64,000 bases of DNA from positions 183,145 through 247,144 of the forward strand of contig CAMJHF010000001.1 of NCBI GenBank assembly GCA_946405435.1. The letters are read 5' to 3'. The position numbers and the translations under genes are program-made. The DNA is from an uncultured Bacteroidales bacterium (GTDB taxonomy: Bacteria; Bacteroidota; Bacteroidia; Bacteroidales; UBA932). Shown one piece after another: positions 44,396 to 52,878 of the stretch (position 1 is its first letter; the number at the start of each line of letters is the position of its first letter). Under the pieces are notes generated by a model that saw only the letters and a list, made by a program, of their open reading frames with translations, was not told the origin of the DNA and made no database searches.

Positions 44396-46030
44396 ATGAA
44401 GATCAGACATCTTGCAGGCGCCGCGGCGCTTCTTCCCCTTGCGGCATGTTCACAAAAGGCCGCACAGCAGCCAAACATCGTGTTCTTTCTGGTAGATGAC
44501 TTCGGCTGGGTGGACAGCAGTGTCCAGTACGGCGAGCAGCTCTATCCCAACAACATGCGCTTCAATACGCCCAATATGCAGAGGCTCAGCGAGCGCAGCA
44601 CCGTGTTCGGCAACGCCTATGCCTGCGCCGTGTCCACTCCCACCCGCACCAGCATCATGACCGGCATGAATGCCGCCCATACACGCATAACCAACTGGAC
44701 GTCAGCGGTACGCGACACGCCGTCGGACGCAACCGGCGGCGGTTTCTGGATGGCTGAGCATAAGGGCAGCGGTGACGCAGCCGAGGGGGACGTTCTGTCG
44801 CGCCCCGACTGGAATCTCAACGGTATCAGCCCCGTGCCCGGGGTGCCTTATACCCAGTATGCAAATTCGCTGGTGCAGTACCTCAAAGATGCCGGCTACT
44901 TTACGATTCATGTGGGAAAGGCCCATTGGGCCTCTGCCGGCACGCCCGGTGTAAATCCCTATAATCATGGCTTTTGCGTGAACATAGCGGGCACCATGGC
45001 CGGCATGCCGCGCGACTACAGCGGCCTGCAGAACTACGGCAATACCAAGGAACGATGGAACGATTTCGCCGTTCAGAACCTGGTGGAATACTATGGCACT
45101 GAAACCCATCTAACAGACGCTCTCACCAGTGAGGCCTTCAAAGCTCTGGACTATCCAATCAGGCAGGGACAGCCTTTCTACCTCTATATGGCAAGCTACG
45201 CCACCCACACGCCCATCCAGCCCGACGAGCGCTTCGCGCAGAAGTACCGCGACGCCGGCATGGACGAGGGTCAGGCGGCGTATGCCTCTCTGGTAGAGGG
45301 AGTTGACGCCAGCCTTGGCAGGCTCCTCGACTTCCTGGACGAAAAGGGGATAGCGGACAATACCATCATCATCTTCATGACCGACAACGGCGGCAACTCC
45401 GAAAATACCCAGAAGGGCGGCATCCCTCACACCCAGAACAAGCCTCTCCGCGAGGGCAAGGGCTCATGCTACGAGGGCGGCATCCGGGTTCCGCTGATGA
45501 TCAGCGTGCCCGGCAAGACCAAGGTTGGCAAGTGCGATGTTCCTGTTATCTGCGAGGACATGTTCCCCACGATTCTGGATATGGCTGGAATACATGACTG
45601 GACGGCCGTGCAGGATGTTGATGGCCAGAGCATTCTGCCGCTCGTGACCGGAGAGGGCGAAGGCCCCTCGTCCGAGCGCCCGCTCATTTTCCACTATCCT
45701 CATAAGTGGAAACCATACGATCTTGAGGACATTGACTTCCTTAGCGCCGTGCGCGTCGGTGACTGGAAACTGGTGTACCGCATCAAGGAGGGCGTCGTCG
45801 CCGGTAACGAAAGACTCTACCCCGACACCCGCAACACCGCCCGCGACAAGGCTCTTGAGCTGTACAATCTCCGCGAAGACATAGGTGAGGAGCACAACGT
45901 GGCCTCCGAGCACCCCGACATCGTGGCGCGCCTCTCCAAGGTGTTCTCTGACAAGATGCGCACCTGGGGCGGCGTCATGCCCATCGTCGTCGCCACCGGC
46001 AAACCCGCCCCTCTCCCCGACGAGATTTAA
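44396..46030 (+). CDS. Ser-type sulfatase (arylsulfatase family S1), lipoprotein
   Basis: 544 residues from the ATG at 44396; a TTG at 44369 falls in the promoter (TACCTTTG, 44364-44371). The lipobox ALLPLAAC follows a signal sequence. Metal ligands appear in IVFFLVDDFGWVD, and the formylglycine motif is S80-T-P-T-R84 in AVSTPTRTSIMTG, again Ser type. Further motifs are VGKAHWAS and FMTDNGGNSE. It differs enough from the sulfatase at 40.8-42.2 kb to have another substrate. A host or algal sulfated polysaccharide is plausible but not shown. Confidence 0.88.
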   Translation: MKIRHLAGAAALLPLAACSQKAAQQPNIVFFLVDDFGWVDSSVQYGEQLYPNNMRFNTPNMQRLSERSTVFGNAYACAVSTPTRTSIMTGMNAAHTRITNWTSAVRDTPSDATGGGFWMAEHKGSGDAAEGDVLSRPDWNLNGISPVPGVPYTQYANSLVQYLKDAGYFTIHVGKAHWASAGTPGVNPYNHGFCVNIAGTMAGMPRDYSGLQNYGNTKERWNDFAVQNLVEYYGTETHLTDALTSEAFKALDYPIRQGQPFYLYMASYATHTPIQPDERFAQKYRDAGMDEGQAAYASLVEGVDASLGRLLDFLDEKGIADNTIIIFMTDNGGNSENTQKGGIPHTQNKPLREGKGSCYEGGIRVPLMISVPGKTKVGKCDVPVICEDMFPTILDMAGIHDWTAVQDVDGQSILPLVTGEGEGPSSERPLIFHYPHKWKPYDLEDIDFLSAVRVGDWKLVYRIKEGVVAGNERLYPDTRNTARDKALELYNLREDIGEEHNVASEHPDIVARLSKVFSDKMRTWGGVMPIVVATGKPAPLPDEI

Positions 46031-46083
46031 CTGTGGGTGGCGGCCAACATATTGCCCGTCAGGGTATTACACCTTTTGTCTGC

Positions 46084-47970
46084 ATGTTTTTCCGTGCAGG
46101 CAATAGGTGCAAGTTGATGACTTGTAGTGTGTTGGCAGCCACCGCATTTATGGCGCTTTCTTGCCTTCCGCAGGAGAGCGGACAATTTGCTCCGCCGTCG
46201 GTGGTGTCAATAACATCTGAAAACGAGGGACGGGAGGCGGTTGTACTGCGCTGCGAACTGTCGGACGCCCGGGTGGAGTCCTGCGGCTTCATTTACACCG
46301 CAGAAGGCACGGAGCGGCGGGTGGAATGTGCGCTTGAGGACAAGTCGTTTGAGGCCAAACTGACAGATGTCCGGCAAGGTGTTAGATATTCCTGGTGCGC
46401 TTATTATTCAGCAGGAGGTGCGGAATTAAGGTCTGAGCAGGGTGTTTTTAGGCTTGCCGCCGATAGTGATCCGATTCCGGTGGAGGACCCGGCATTCAAG
46501 GCTTGGCTGGTGGAACACCATGACAATGACCGGGACGGAGAAATCAGCTACGGGGAAGCAGAATGGATAAGGGAAATCCGGATCATTCCTTCAAATCAAT
46601 TTAACTTACAGTCACTTAAAGGCATAGAATATATGCCGAATTTGGAGGTGATCGAATGCCCCGGGGAGTGGTATTCAACGGATGATAAGACAACCGGCGT
46701 GCCAAGAGAGCATTACTATGTCGGCCCTTATAAAGATACTTGGGACTATGCCTGGGGCCCTATCGGTACATTGAAGTATATTGATGTTAGCAACAATCCT
46801 AAACTTAAGGAGTTGGACATACGCCAAAACAGCGCTTTGGGCGTTAAGATGGGAACAATTGATCTCTCCAATAACAAAGCACTCGAAGTGCTGAACCTCG
46901 ATTTGACATGGCTTGAGTATCCTGATATATCTGAGAATACCGAATTAAGAACCATCAGATTCTGTCATCTCCGAGGTGAAATTCCTGACATTTCTTCTCA
47001 TACTAAAGCAGTTAATATAAACATTGACTTCCCGCAAAACCAAAGAACTGAGCTCCATGATTTTGACGTTTCTGGTATGCCGGACTTGGAAAATCTTGAA
47101 CTCAGAGGAATAGTCCGAAATATTTCAAACCTCTCTGAAAACAAAAAACTCAGATATGTAAGTATCGCACACAGTGGTCATTTCTCGGGAGAATTGAATG
47201 TTTCCGGCTGTCAGGAGTTGGAGGGCTTGCAATGTATGTGCTCTAACCTATCGTCGCTCGACCTGTCCAATAATACTAAACTGAAGGATTTATCTTGCGA
47301 GTTGAATCATTTGACAGAGCTTGATTTGTCTGCCAATACACAATTGGAGGAATTAGAATGTCGTGGAAATATGATAGCAACTCTGGATGTTTCATACAAT
47401 CCTCTTCTGAAGCGCTTGAGTTGCGTACAACAGAACCGTTCCGATGGATCCAATTACCTCAAGACACTTTATATATCCGTGGGGCAGTCTATACCGTTCG
47501 TTACGGTCAACAGGGATATTGACAATATTCCGGAAGAAACAGAGATAGTCGAACTCTCTCCGTATTCCCTGGGAGAGATAATTGAGTCTGGTTCCACGGG
47601 GATTGTGGTTGCAGTGTCGGACAGCGGCAGAGAGGCACTTCTTATGTCGGTTGACGAGATTCACGACTGGCCTTGGCAGAGTTCATGGGACTGGTGCGAA
47701 AGCCACGGCGCAGGATGGAGGATGCCAACGATTGATGAACTGAAGGTAATTCAGCCCAATTTCTATTATCTGAACGAAAAGTTGCGAGCAGCCGGATATA
47801 CGCCTCTGACGGAAGAAAACAAGTGCTATTGGTCCTGTACTCCATACGAGATCGCCGGTTACTATTACCGCGAACGCCTCTGGGACGGCAGTATCTGGTA
47901 CTACGGCTTCGATGAGTGGCACGAATGCCATGCCAACTACACCAGAGCCGTCAAAACCATAAGTTTTTGA
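46084..47970 (+). CDS. Leucine-rich-repeat lipoprotein with EF-hand-like loop
   Basis: 628 residues from the ATG at 46084; the region MFFRAGNRCKL then ATAFMALSC forms a lipoprotein signal. Residues 35-130 look like a fibronectin-type module. An EF-hand-like calcium loop (DNDRDGEISYGEAEW) follows near residue 145. The centre (about 170-480) has irregular LRR units such as LDLSNNTKLKDLSC, LDLSANTQLEELEC and LDVSYNPLLKRLSC. The end (WDWCESHGAGWRMPTIDELK) resembles a FISUMP/DUF1566-like domain. Likely a surface adhesin-type protein. The DNA turns AT-richer from about 46.4 kb. Confidence 0.72.
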   Translation: MFFRAGNRCKLMTCSVLAATAFMALSCLPQESGQFAPPSVVSITSENEGREAVVLRCELSDARVESCGFIYTAEGTERRVECALEDKSFEAKLTDVRQGVRYSWCAYYSAGGAELRSEQGVFRLAADSDPIPVEDPAFKAWLVEHHDNDRDGEISYGEAEWIREIRIIPSNQFNLQSLKGIEYMPNLEVIECPGEWYSTDDKTTGVPREHYYVGPYKDTWDYAWGPIGTLKYIDVSNNPKLKELDIRQNSALGVKMGTIDLSNNKALEVLNLDLTWLEYPDISENTELRTIRFCHLRGEIPDISSHTKAVNINIDFPQNQRTELHDFDVSGMPDLENLELRGIVRNISNLSENKKLRYVSIAHSGHFSGELNVSGCQELEGLQCMCSNLSSLDLSNNTKLKDLSCELNHLTELDLSANTQLEELECRGNMIATLDVSYNPLLKRLSCVQQNRSDGSNYLKTLYISVGQSIPFVTVNRDIDNIPEETEIVELSPYSLGEIIESGSTGIVVAVSDSGREALLMSVDEIHDWPWQSSWDWCESHGAGWRMPTIDELKVIQPNFYYLNEKLRAAGYTPLTEENKCYWSCTPYEIAGYYYRERLWDGSIWYYGFDEWHECHANYTRAVKTISF

Positions 47971-47972
47971 TT

Positions 47973-49001
47973 CTATAGCTCTTTGAGCTTTTCCTCCGGG
48001 ATGCCGGTACACTTTGATATGATGGCAGGCGGCAGTTTCTCTGCCAGCATTGCCTTCGCAGCTTGCGCCAGCCCTTCGGCCTTGCCTTGCGCCAGCCCTT
48101 CGGCTTTACCTTGCGCCAGCCCTTCGGCCTTGCCTTCGGCGAGTCCCTCGGCTTTGCCTTCGGCGAGTCCGGCTTCGCGACCCTCTGCTCTTGCCTCGGC
48201 TTTGCCTGCTTCACGGGCAAAGTCAAGCTCTGCGATTCTGTCAAGTTCGGTTCTCATGCTCTTTTCATAATTCTCGCGTTCAACAATTGTCATGTTAGCA
48301 AGTTCAGCAGCGAAGAAGAGTCTCCCTAGGAGGTAGTCCTCGAAATTGTCCGGCACATCACTCAATTTATGCATATACTTCATGGAAAAAACAAACTTCT
48401 CAAGAAGCCCATTGCACTCATACCAATCGTCGGGACCAAGTTTAAGTCGGTCAAGTTCCAGAAAAATGAAGTTCAAGTTGGGAGTCAGTACCTCGGCATT
48501 ATGTTCATTGCGCAATTCGTATCGGCTGATGTATCCATTTTCCAAAGCTCTTTCGTCTTCATGGGCGAAGCTGAAATTCACGAGGCTGATTACGTAAATG
48601 GGCTTGAGTGAGTAGTCCATGCCGAATTTCTGCCCTTGCTCTTTCATCATCGCCAGCTTTGTGGCCAGCTGCTCCCTTATGGGGTAAGTGGCGTAAGCCA
48701 GTACGCGGTCGCGGTAACTCTTTTGGTCTGAGTTCTGAACTTCTACCAAGAACTCCTCTCCTGTGACGTTATCCTTGCATAGCAGGTCAAAATTAACACT
48801 TTTTTCGGAAACCACAAAGCCATGCTTCTCGGCGTTGAGGAAGGTGATGTGGGAGATGTGTTTCCCAGGAATCAAAAGTTCGATAATCTCGATAAGAAGG
48901 TCTTCGTTCTCTGGGGTGCAAATAATCGCTTTGAAAGTTGAGTCAAACAGGATGCAGGCGTAGCGCGGTTCCTGCGCTGAAGTCAATGTGTAGTAATTCA
49001 T
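47973..49001 (-). CDS. Rpn-family PD-(D/E)XK nuclease/putative transposase
   Basis: 342 residues. The N-terminus shows the Rpn/PDDEXK_2 pattern: FDSTFKAIICTPENEDLLIEI, NFDLLCKDNVTGEEFLVEVQ (Asp ... Glu-x-Gln catalytic core) and SYRDRVLAYATYPI. Rpn proteins promote RecA-independent recombination, and related families are annotated as transposases. The C-terminal part (about 265-325) is a low-complexity helix of 8-residue repeats (GLAEGKAE, GLAQGKAE). A TAACTTTG box lies upstream on the minus strand near 49031. It is in an AT-rich, repeat-bearing island. Confidence 0.82.
   Translation of the reverse strand: MNYYTLTSAQEPRYACILFDSTFKAIICTPENEDLLIEIIELLIPGKHISHITFLNAEKHGFVVSEKSVNFDLLCKDNVTGEEFLVEVQNSDQKSYRDRVLAYATYPIREQLATKLAMMKEQGQKFGMDYSLKPIYVISLVNFSFAHEDERALENGYISRYELRNEHNAEVLTPNLNFIFLELDRLKLGPDDWYECNGLLEKFVFSMKYMHKLSDVPDNFEDYLLGRLFFAAELANMTIVERENYEKSMRTELDRIAELDFAREAGKAEARAEGREAGLAEGKAEGLAEGKAEGLAQGKAEGLAQGKAEGLAQAAKAMLAEKLPPAIISKCTGIPEEKLKEL
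48061..48170. repeat. 24-bp tandem repeats inside the Rpn gene
   Basis: About four and a half 24-bp units encode GLAEGKAE/GLAQGKAE on the minus strand. Units 1-3 from the left are almost identical, so the number of copies may vary between strains. Confidence 0.7.
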
Positions 49002-49136
49002 AGTTCAATGAGTTTTTTGGATGCGCAAAGTTACAGACTTTACGCATCCGACTCTTTAAAAATCAGCAAAATCTTCTGGCCGTTCGTCACAAAGTGATGG
49101 GGATTGGTCACAAATCTGCTCTTTCACTAATCTCCG
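49002..49136. other. Upstream region of the Rpn gene
   Basis: Apart from the TAACTTTG box near 49024-49031 on the minus strand, the only structure seen is a pair of GTCACAAA words at 49086 and 49108, the first exactly 51 bp before the first hairpin and possibly a decayed copy of it. Confidence 0.35.
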
Positions 49137-49263
49137 GGACCGAAATCGCCAATAATTGTCCCAAAGGAGCCTCCCCACTGTATCACTGGACAGAAATACG
49201 AGATTTCTGTCCCGCCAAGCCCAGTTTCCTCCTTCTCTGGACAAAAAATGCCAAGTTCTGTCC
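49137..49263. repeat. Three 25-bp palindromic repeats at 51-bp period
   Basis: Each unit starts GGAC and ends GTCC: 49137-49161, 49188-49212 and 49239-49263. The second is a near-perfect palindrome, GGACAGAAAT/ATTTCTGTCC with a 5-nt loop; the first and third share the arms and GAAAT or AAAA core. The spacing is exactly 51 bp each time, while the 26-bp intervals differ. The block is upstream of the OGG-fold-like gene (ATG 49299). Confidence 0.7.
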
Positions 49264-49298
49264 AGAACATTCAGTAAACTCCTGCCAGCCACCTGCAA

Positions 49299-50009
49299 AT
49301 GAACCATTGTGAACTTGACAGACTACTTTGCGGTGACTATTTTTGCGAGGAGATAGTTCATTTTAAACAAAATAGAATGCCTTTCTTGATTGATTATCGC
49401 GCGTGCATTATTGCCACTAATGAACAGGCGCACACAATTCGAAAAAATGGGCTGTCTGTGAAATGGCAGCGAGTTTGTAACGCTGATGCTGAGATTTCAG
49501 CTATCGTGGAGTCATTCCACAGACCAGATGGCTCTTATTCTTTAAGTCGAGCAGAAATCTTTGCTTGCAACGATGCGTTTGAGAAGGTCGTTAAGACTAT
49601 CTGGTGGGGATATCCAAACGGGTTGAGGTCACATTTCGATGACGTGGCACAAAACTTTAGATTGATGGCCGAAATCCTTCAGCCTTACCGGGGTCGAGAA
49701 CTGGATGAACCAAACTTTATTGAACTGTATAACAGCTTGAATCAAATACAGCATATCGGGCCATCTACAATCAGCAAGCTGCTATATTTCTTTAATGTTT
49801 CTCAAGGACAAACGCGCTGTGTAATTGTCGATAGCCGTGTGCGCTCAGCTATGGCTGCATTTGATGATTTCCATCCGGTTCGCAACAATGATCCTGCTTT
49901 GTGGTACTTGGAGCATGCGAGGCAAATTAATGTAGTTGGCATTGATGGCGCTACTCCTGAGCAGATTGAGTACTTCCTGTTTAGTGCTAATCCTCAAGTC
50001 TTGGACTAA
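49299..50009 (+). CDS. Unknown protein, possibly OGG-fold (HhH DNA glycosylase-like)
   Basis: 236 residues, AT-rich coding. The segment NQIQHIGPSTISKLLYFF (about 150) resembles a helix-hairpin-helix as in 8-oxoguanine-glycosylase-like proteins, and TRCVIVDSRVRSAM downstream could carry the acidic residue that usually follows. I have no firm family match, and the fold call is tentative. It stands alone on the plus strand between the palindromic repeats and a BspA-type lipoprotein. A role in DNA repair or in phage defence is possible, but nothing in the sequence decides it. Confidence 0.5.
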   Translation: MNHCELDRLLCGDYFCEEIVHFKQNRMPFLIDYRACIIATNEQAHTIRKNGLSVKWQRVCNADAEISAIVESFHRPDGSYSLSRAEIFACNDAFEKVVKTIWWGYPNGLRSHFDDVAQNFRLMAEILQPYRGRELDEPNFIELYNSLNQIQHIGPSTISKLLYFFNVSQGQTRCVIVDSRVRSAMAAFDDFHPVRNNDPALWYLEHARQINVVGIDGATPEQIEYFLFSANPQVLD

Positions 50010-50174
50010 TTAAGTTAATAGAATATGCGGGTCAATACTAAGTTGCCATACTCTTTTCCTGAATGTGATTGTTATATGGCTTTGTTTTATGATTCATTGA
50101 TATGCTCGAGTCCGGATTTTGGTCAGAACGAGGGCGTTGAAGAAGAAGATTGGGTCGTCTAATCATTATTGGAT

Positions 50175-52508
50175 ATGAAAAGGTTGTTTGTATTTGCAAT
50201 AATATGCTTTTCTCTGATTTGTAGCTGTGAGGCAGAGAAGCCGAAATTAGGCATTGATACGTTCCCGGTTGTATTTGATGCAACTAGAGAGTCATTGGGA
50301 ACAAGTACTAAAACAGTGAAATTGGATGATGGCTCAGTATGGTGGGGGGCAGCGGAAGAAATCAGTGTTTTTTATGGTGCAGGAGAGAAAGGAGGCAATT
50401 TATTTGTCTCTCAGAATGAGAATATTGCCGAGGCAGTAAAATTCTCCGGCTCAATCCAAATGTCAGGAGAGCGTGAAGACTTCTGGGCGATATACCCGTA
50501 TTCAGAGGAGAATTCTTGCGACGGTAAGTCTGTGGTAACAGTCATACCATCCGACCAAATCGGTGTTGCTGGAAACTTTTCCAACAATGTTTTCCCGACA
50601 GTCGCAAAATCCAATGCTTTTGAATTTGCTTTCTGGAATATTTGCGGAGGCATCAAGTTTAGTCTTTCCAATGCAGGTATAAAAAGAGTAAAGATCAGAG
50701 GCAACAGGGGAGAGGCGTTAGCCGGTAAAGTGAAAATTGTATTAGATGATAATGGTAAGCCACTTGTTGAAGAAGTTCTTGAACCACAAACAGAGGTGAG
50801 CCTTTCTTTACCAGACGGCGAGTCTTTTGAACCTGGAAAAGATTATTATTTGACACTTCTTCCTTGCCAGCTCGAAGAAGGCTTTACCATTACATTTGAG
50901 AGAAGCGCAACCATCGGAGAATTTGCTTCCATTAAACCTCAGGCTGTCAAGCGCTCAGTATTGGGCGTCTTGCATACAGTGGATAAGAATGTGGATATAT
51001 GGAATCCAGCAGATGAATCTTTCGCTGGATATACCGGGTTATGCTTTGAAGCAGTTCAAGATGGAACCATTACCATTAAAAACACGTTTGAACTGACTAT
51101 ACAATATAACAGAGGTGATGGTTGGACTGAGTCTAAATCGGCCGAGATTGCAATTCCGGTCAGCGCCGGAGACATAGTAGGCTTTAGAGGGGATAATGAT
51201 GCGTATGGTTCAGGCAGCAGATACACGACCTTCAGCTGTTCTTCAGACTGCTATGTTTATGGCAATGTGATGAGCCTGATAAGTTCCGAGAGGTTTGAAT
51301 CCTTGAATAGTATAATAGGTGCATTTGCCTTTTGTCGTCTTTTTTACGGCAATACACACTTGCTAAATCATCCGAATAAAACAATCGTTTTGCCAGCAAC
51401 AGAATTGGCAGAAGATTGTTATCTAGAAATGTTTAGAGGTTGCACGGGCCTTAGTTTCTGTCCCGTGCTGCCGTCGACAAAAATGGCGCGAGCTTGCTAT
51501 GCGAAAATGTTTCAAGAATGCACAAGCTTAACTTCCTGCCCGAAACTTCCGGCGACAGAGTTGGCAAAATCTTGCTATTTTAGAATGTTTTCTGATTGCG
51601 GAAACTTAACTTCCTGTCCGGAACTTCCGGCGACAGAGTTGGCAGAATCTTGCTATAATGAAATGTTTCAAGGATGCACAAGCTTAACTTCCTGTCCAGA
51701 ACTTCCGGCAACAGAGTTGGCAGAATCTTGCTACCATAGAATGTTTTATAAGTGCAGTAGCATAACTTCCTGTCCGGAACTTCCGGCGACAATAATAGCA
51801 AGAAAGTGTTATTCGGAAATGTTTTATGGTTGCAGGAACTTAACTTCCTGCCCGGCTCTTCCGGCGACAGAGTTGGCAGAATCTTGCTATTATAGAATGT
51901 TTGACGGGTGCGGATTGACTTCCTGTCCGGAACTTCCGGCAACAGAGTTGGCAGAATCTTGCTATAAGGAAATGTTTTGCGCTTGCAGAAGTTTAACATC
52001 CTGTCCTGAGCTTCCGGCGACAGAGTTGGCAGAATCTTGCTATTATGGAATGTTTCGCAGGTGCACAAGCTTGACTTCCTGTCCGGAACTTCCGGCAACA
52101 ACGGTATTATACAATACTTGCTACTACGAAATGTTTAGAGAGTGTAAAAGTTTGGAGTCAACCTCGGCTTTATCTTTTATTAGCTACGGAATGTTTAGTA
52201 GTTGCTCAAAACTGTCATCGACTGAAATCCTTTTGGGGTGTTCAGTAGTATCAATCTGTGCCTTTGAATCCACGGCCCTGTCAGAGATCATTATACCACA
52301 GTCGGTTGAATCGATTAGAAGTGAAGCTTTTGCTAACAGTCAGTTACGACATATCAAGATGCTGCCAACTATCCCTCCTAGTCTGGATGAGGATGCTTTT
52401 GAGTCTTGCCCACTGCAGAGTATCGAAGTGCCGGCCGTGGCTTATGATGACTATGTTGCGAATGCTCAATGGTCTAAGTATCAAAATATTATAAAAACAA
52501 TAGAGTAA
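50175..52508 (+). CDS. Fimbrillin-like lipoprotein with ten Cys-bearing BspA-type 26-residue repeats
   Basis: 777 residues from the ATG at 50175. The lipobox is CFSLICSC. Residues 25-290 resemble a fimbrillin (Mfa-like) N-terminal domain (DFWAIYPYSEEN, KDYYLTLLPCQLEEGF), and 300-400 may be a second beta domain. From codon 406 come ten units of about 26 residues with the pattern LPATELAESCY-x2-MF-x2-C-x-LTSCPE, each with three Cys; an LRR_5-like tail follows. It belongs to the BspA/DUF285-type surface repeat proteins. The Cys density is unusual and suggests disulfides or metal binding outside the cell, which is inference. Confidence 0.78.
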   Translation: MKRLFVFAIICFSLICSCEAEKPKLGIDTFPVVFDATRESLGTSTKTVKLDDGSVWWGAAEEISVFYGAGEKGGNLFVSQNENIAEAVKFSGSIQMSGEREDFWAIYPYSEENSCDGKSVVTVIPSDQIGVAGNFSNNVFPTVAKSNAFEFAFWNICGGIKFSLSNAGIKRVKIRGNRGEALAGKVKIVLDDNGKPLVEEVLEPQTEVSLSLPDGESFEPGKDYYLTLLPCQLEEGFTITFERSATIGEFASIKPQAVKRSVLGVLHTVDKNVDIWNPADESFAGYTGLCFEAVQDGTITIKNTFELTIQYNRGDGWTESKSAEIAIPVSAGDIVGFRGDNDAYGSGSRYTTFSCSSDCYVYGNVMSLISSERFESLNSIIGAFAFCRLFYGNTHLLNHPNKTIVLPATELAEDCYLEMFRGCTGLSFCPVLPSTKMARACYAKMFQECTSLTSCPKLPATELAKSCYFRMFSDCGNLTSCPELPATELAESCYNEMFQGCTSLTSCPELPATELAESCYHRMFYKCSSITSCPELPATIIARKCYSEMFYGCRNLTSCPALPATELAESCYYRMFDGCGLTSCPELPATELAESCYKEMFCACRSLTSCPELPATELAESCYYGMFRRCTSLTSCPELPATTVLYNTCYYEMFRECKSLESTSALSFISYGMFSSCSKLSSTEILLGCSVVSICAFESTALSEIIIPQSVESIRSEAFANSQLRHIKMLPTIPPSLDEDAFESCPLQSIEVPAVAYDDYVANAQWSKYQNIIKTIE
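51390..52169 (+). repeat. 78-bp tandem repeats encoding the BspA-type units
   Basis: Ten units, mostly 78 bp; the seventh is 75 bp and the tenth 81 bp. Units 3-5 and 7-9 are nearly identical at the DNA level (CCGGCGACAGAGTTGGC), which favours recombination and copy-number change. Confidence 0.8.
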
Positions 52509-52509
52509 T

Positions 52510-52716
52510 ATGCCGACAAGAATGAACATTAATCCTCCTCAGTTCGAGGATGTAATGAACTGGTTAAATGGATTTGATGCATTGATGCAAACAATCCTAA
52601 ACACATCTCTAAGATTGGCAACCGAAGCCCTCATCCTTTTTTCTTGGCGTGGCCAGAAAATGGTGCAATACACCTCAGGTCCCATCCGGAGGCTCGTGTT
52701 AGAGAGTACTTGTTGA
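52510..52716 (+). pseudogene. Small ORF or gene remnant of unknown nature
   Basis: 68 codons beginning 1 nt after the BspA-type gene stop. The stretch FEDVMNWLNGFDALMQ could be real, but a second open stretch in the +2 frame (52644-52874, containing PEARVREYLLTREVWEEF) suggests an older gene broken by a frameshift. No family is recognised. The 370 bp up to hipT otherwise show no gene. Confidence 0.3.
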
Positions 52717-52878
52717 CGCGAGAGGTGTGGGAGGAGTTCCGGACTTTCAGGAATGGATTAGGTGCCGTTCAGCAGACTAGAGCTATTTCCTATATTAATT
52801 ATCCCTGGACCAGAAGTCGTGCTTTTTACCCTTCTGTTCCGGCTCTCTCTTGGGCATTTTTTGGCGAACACTAGTGTG

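Noticed and set aside
49137..49263. CRISPR array
   Set aside because: The regular period is suggestive, but the three repeats share only about two thirds of bases, there are just two intervals, and no cas gene is near.
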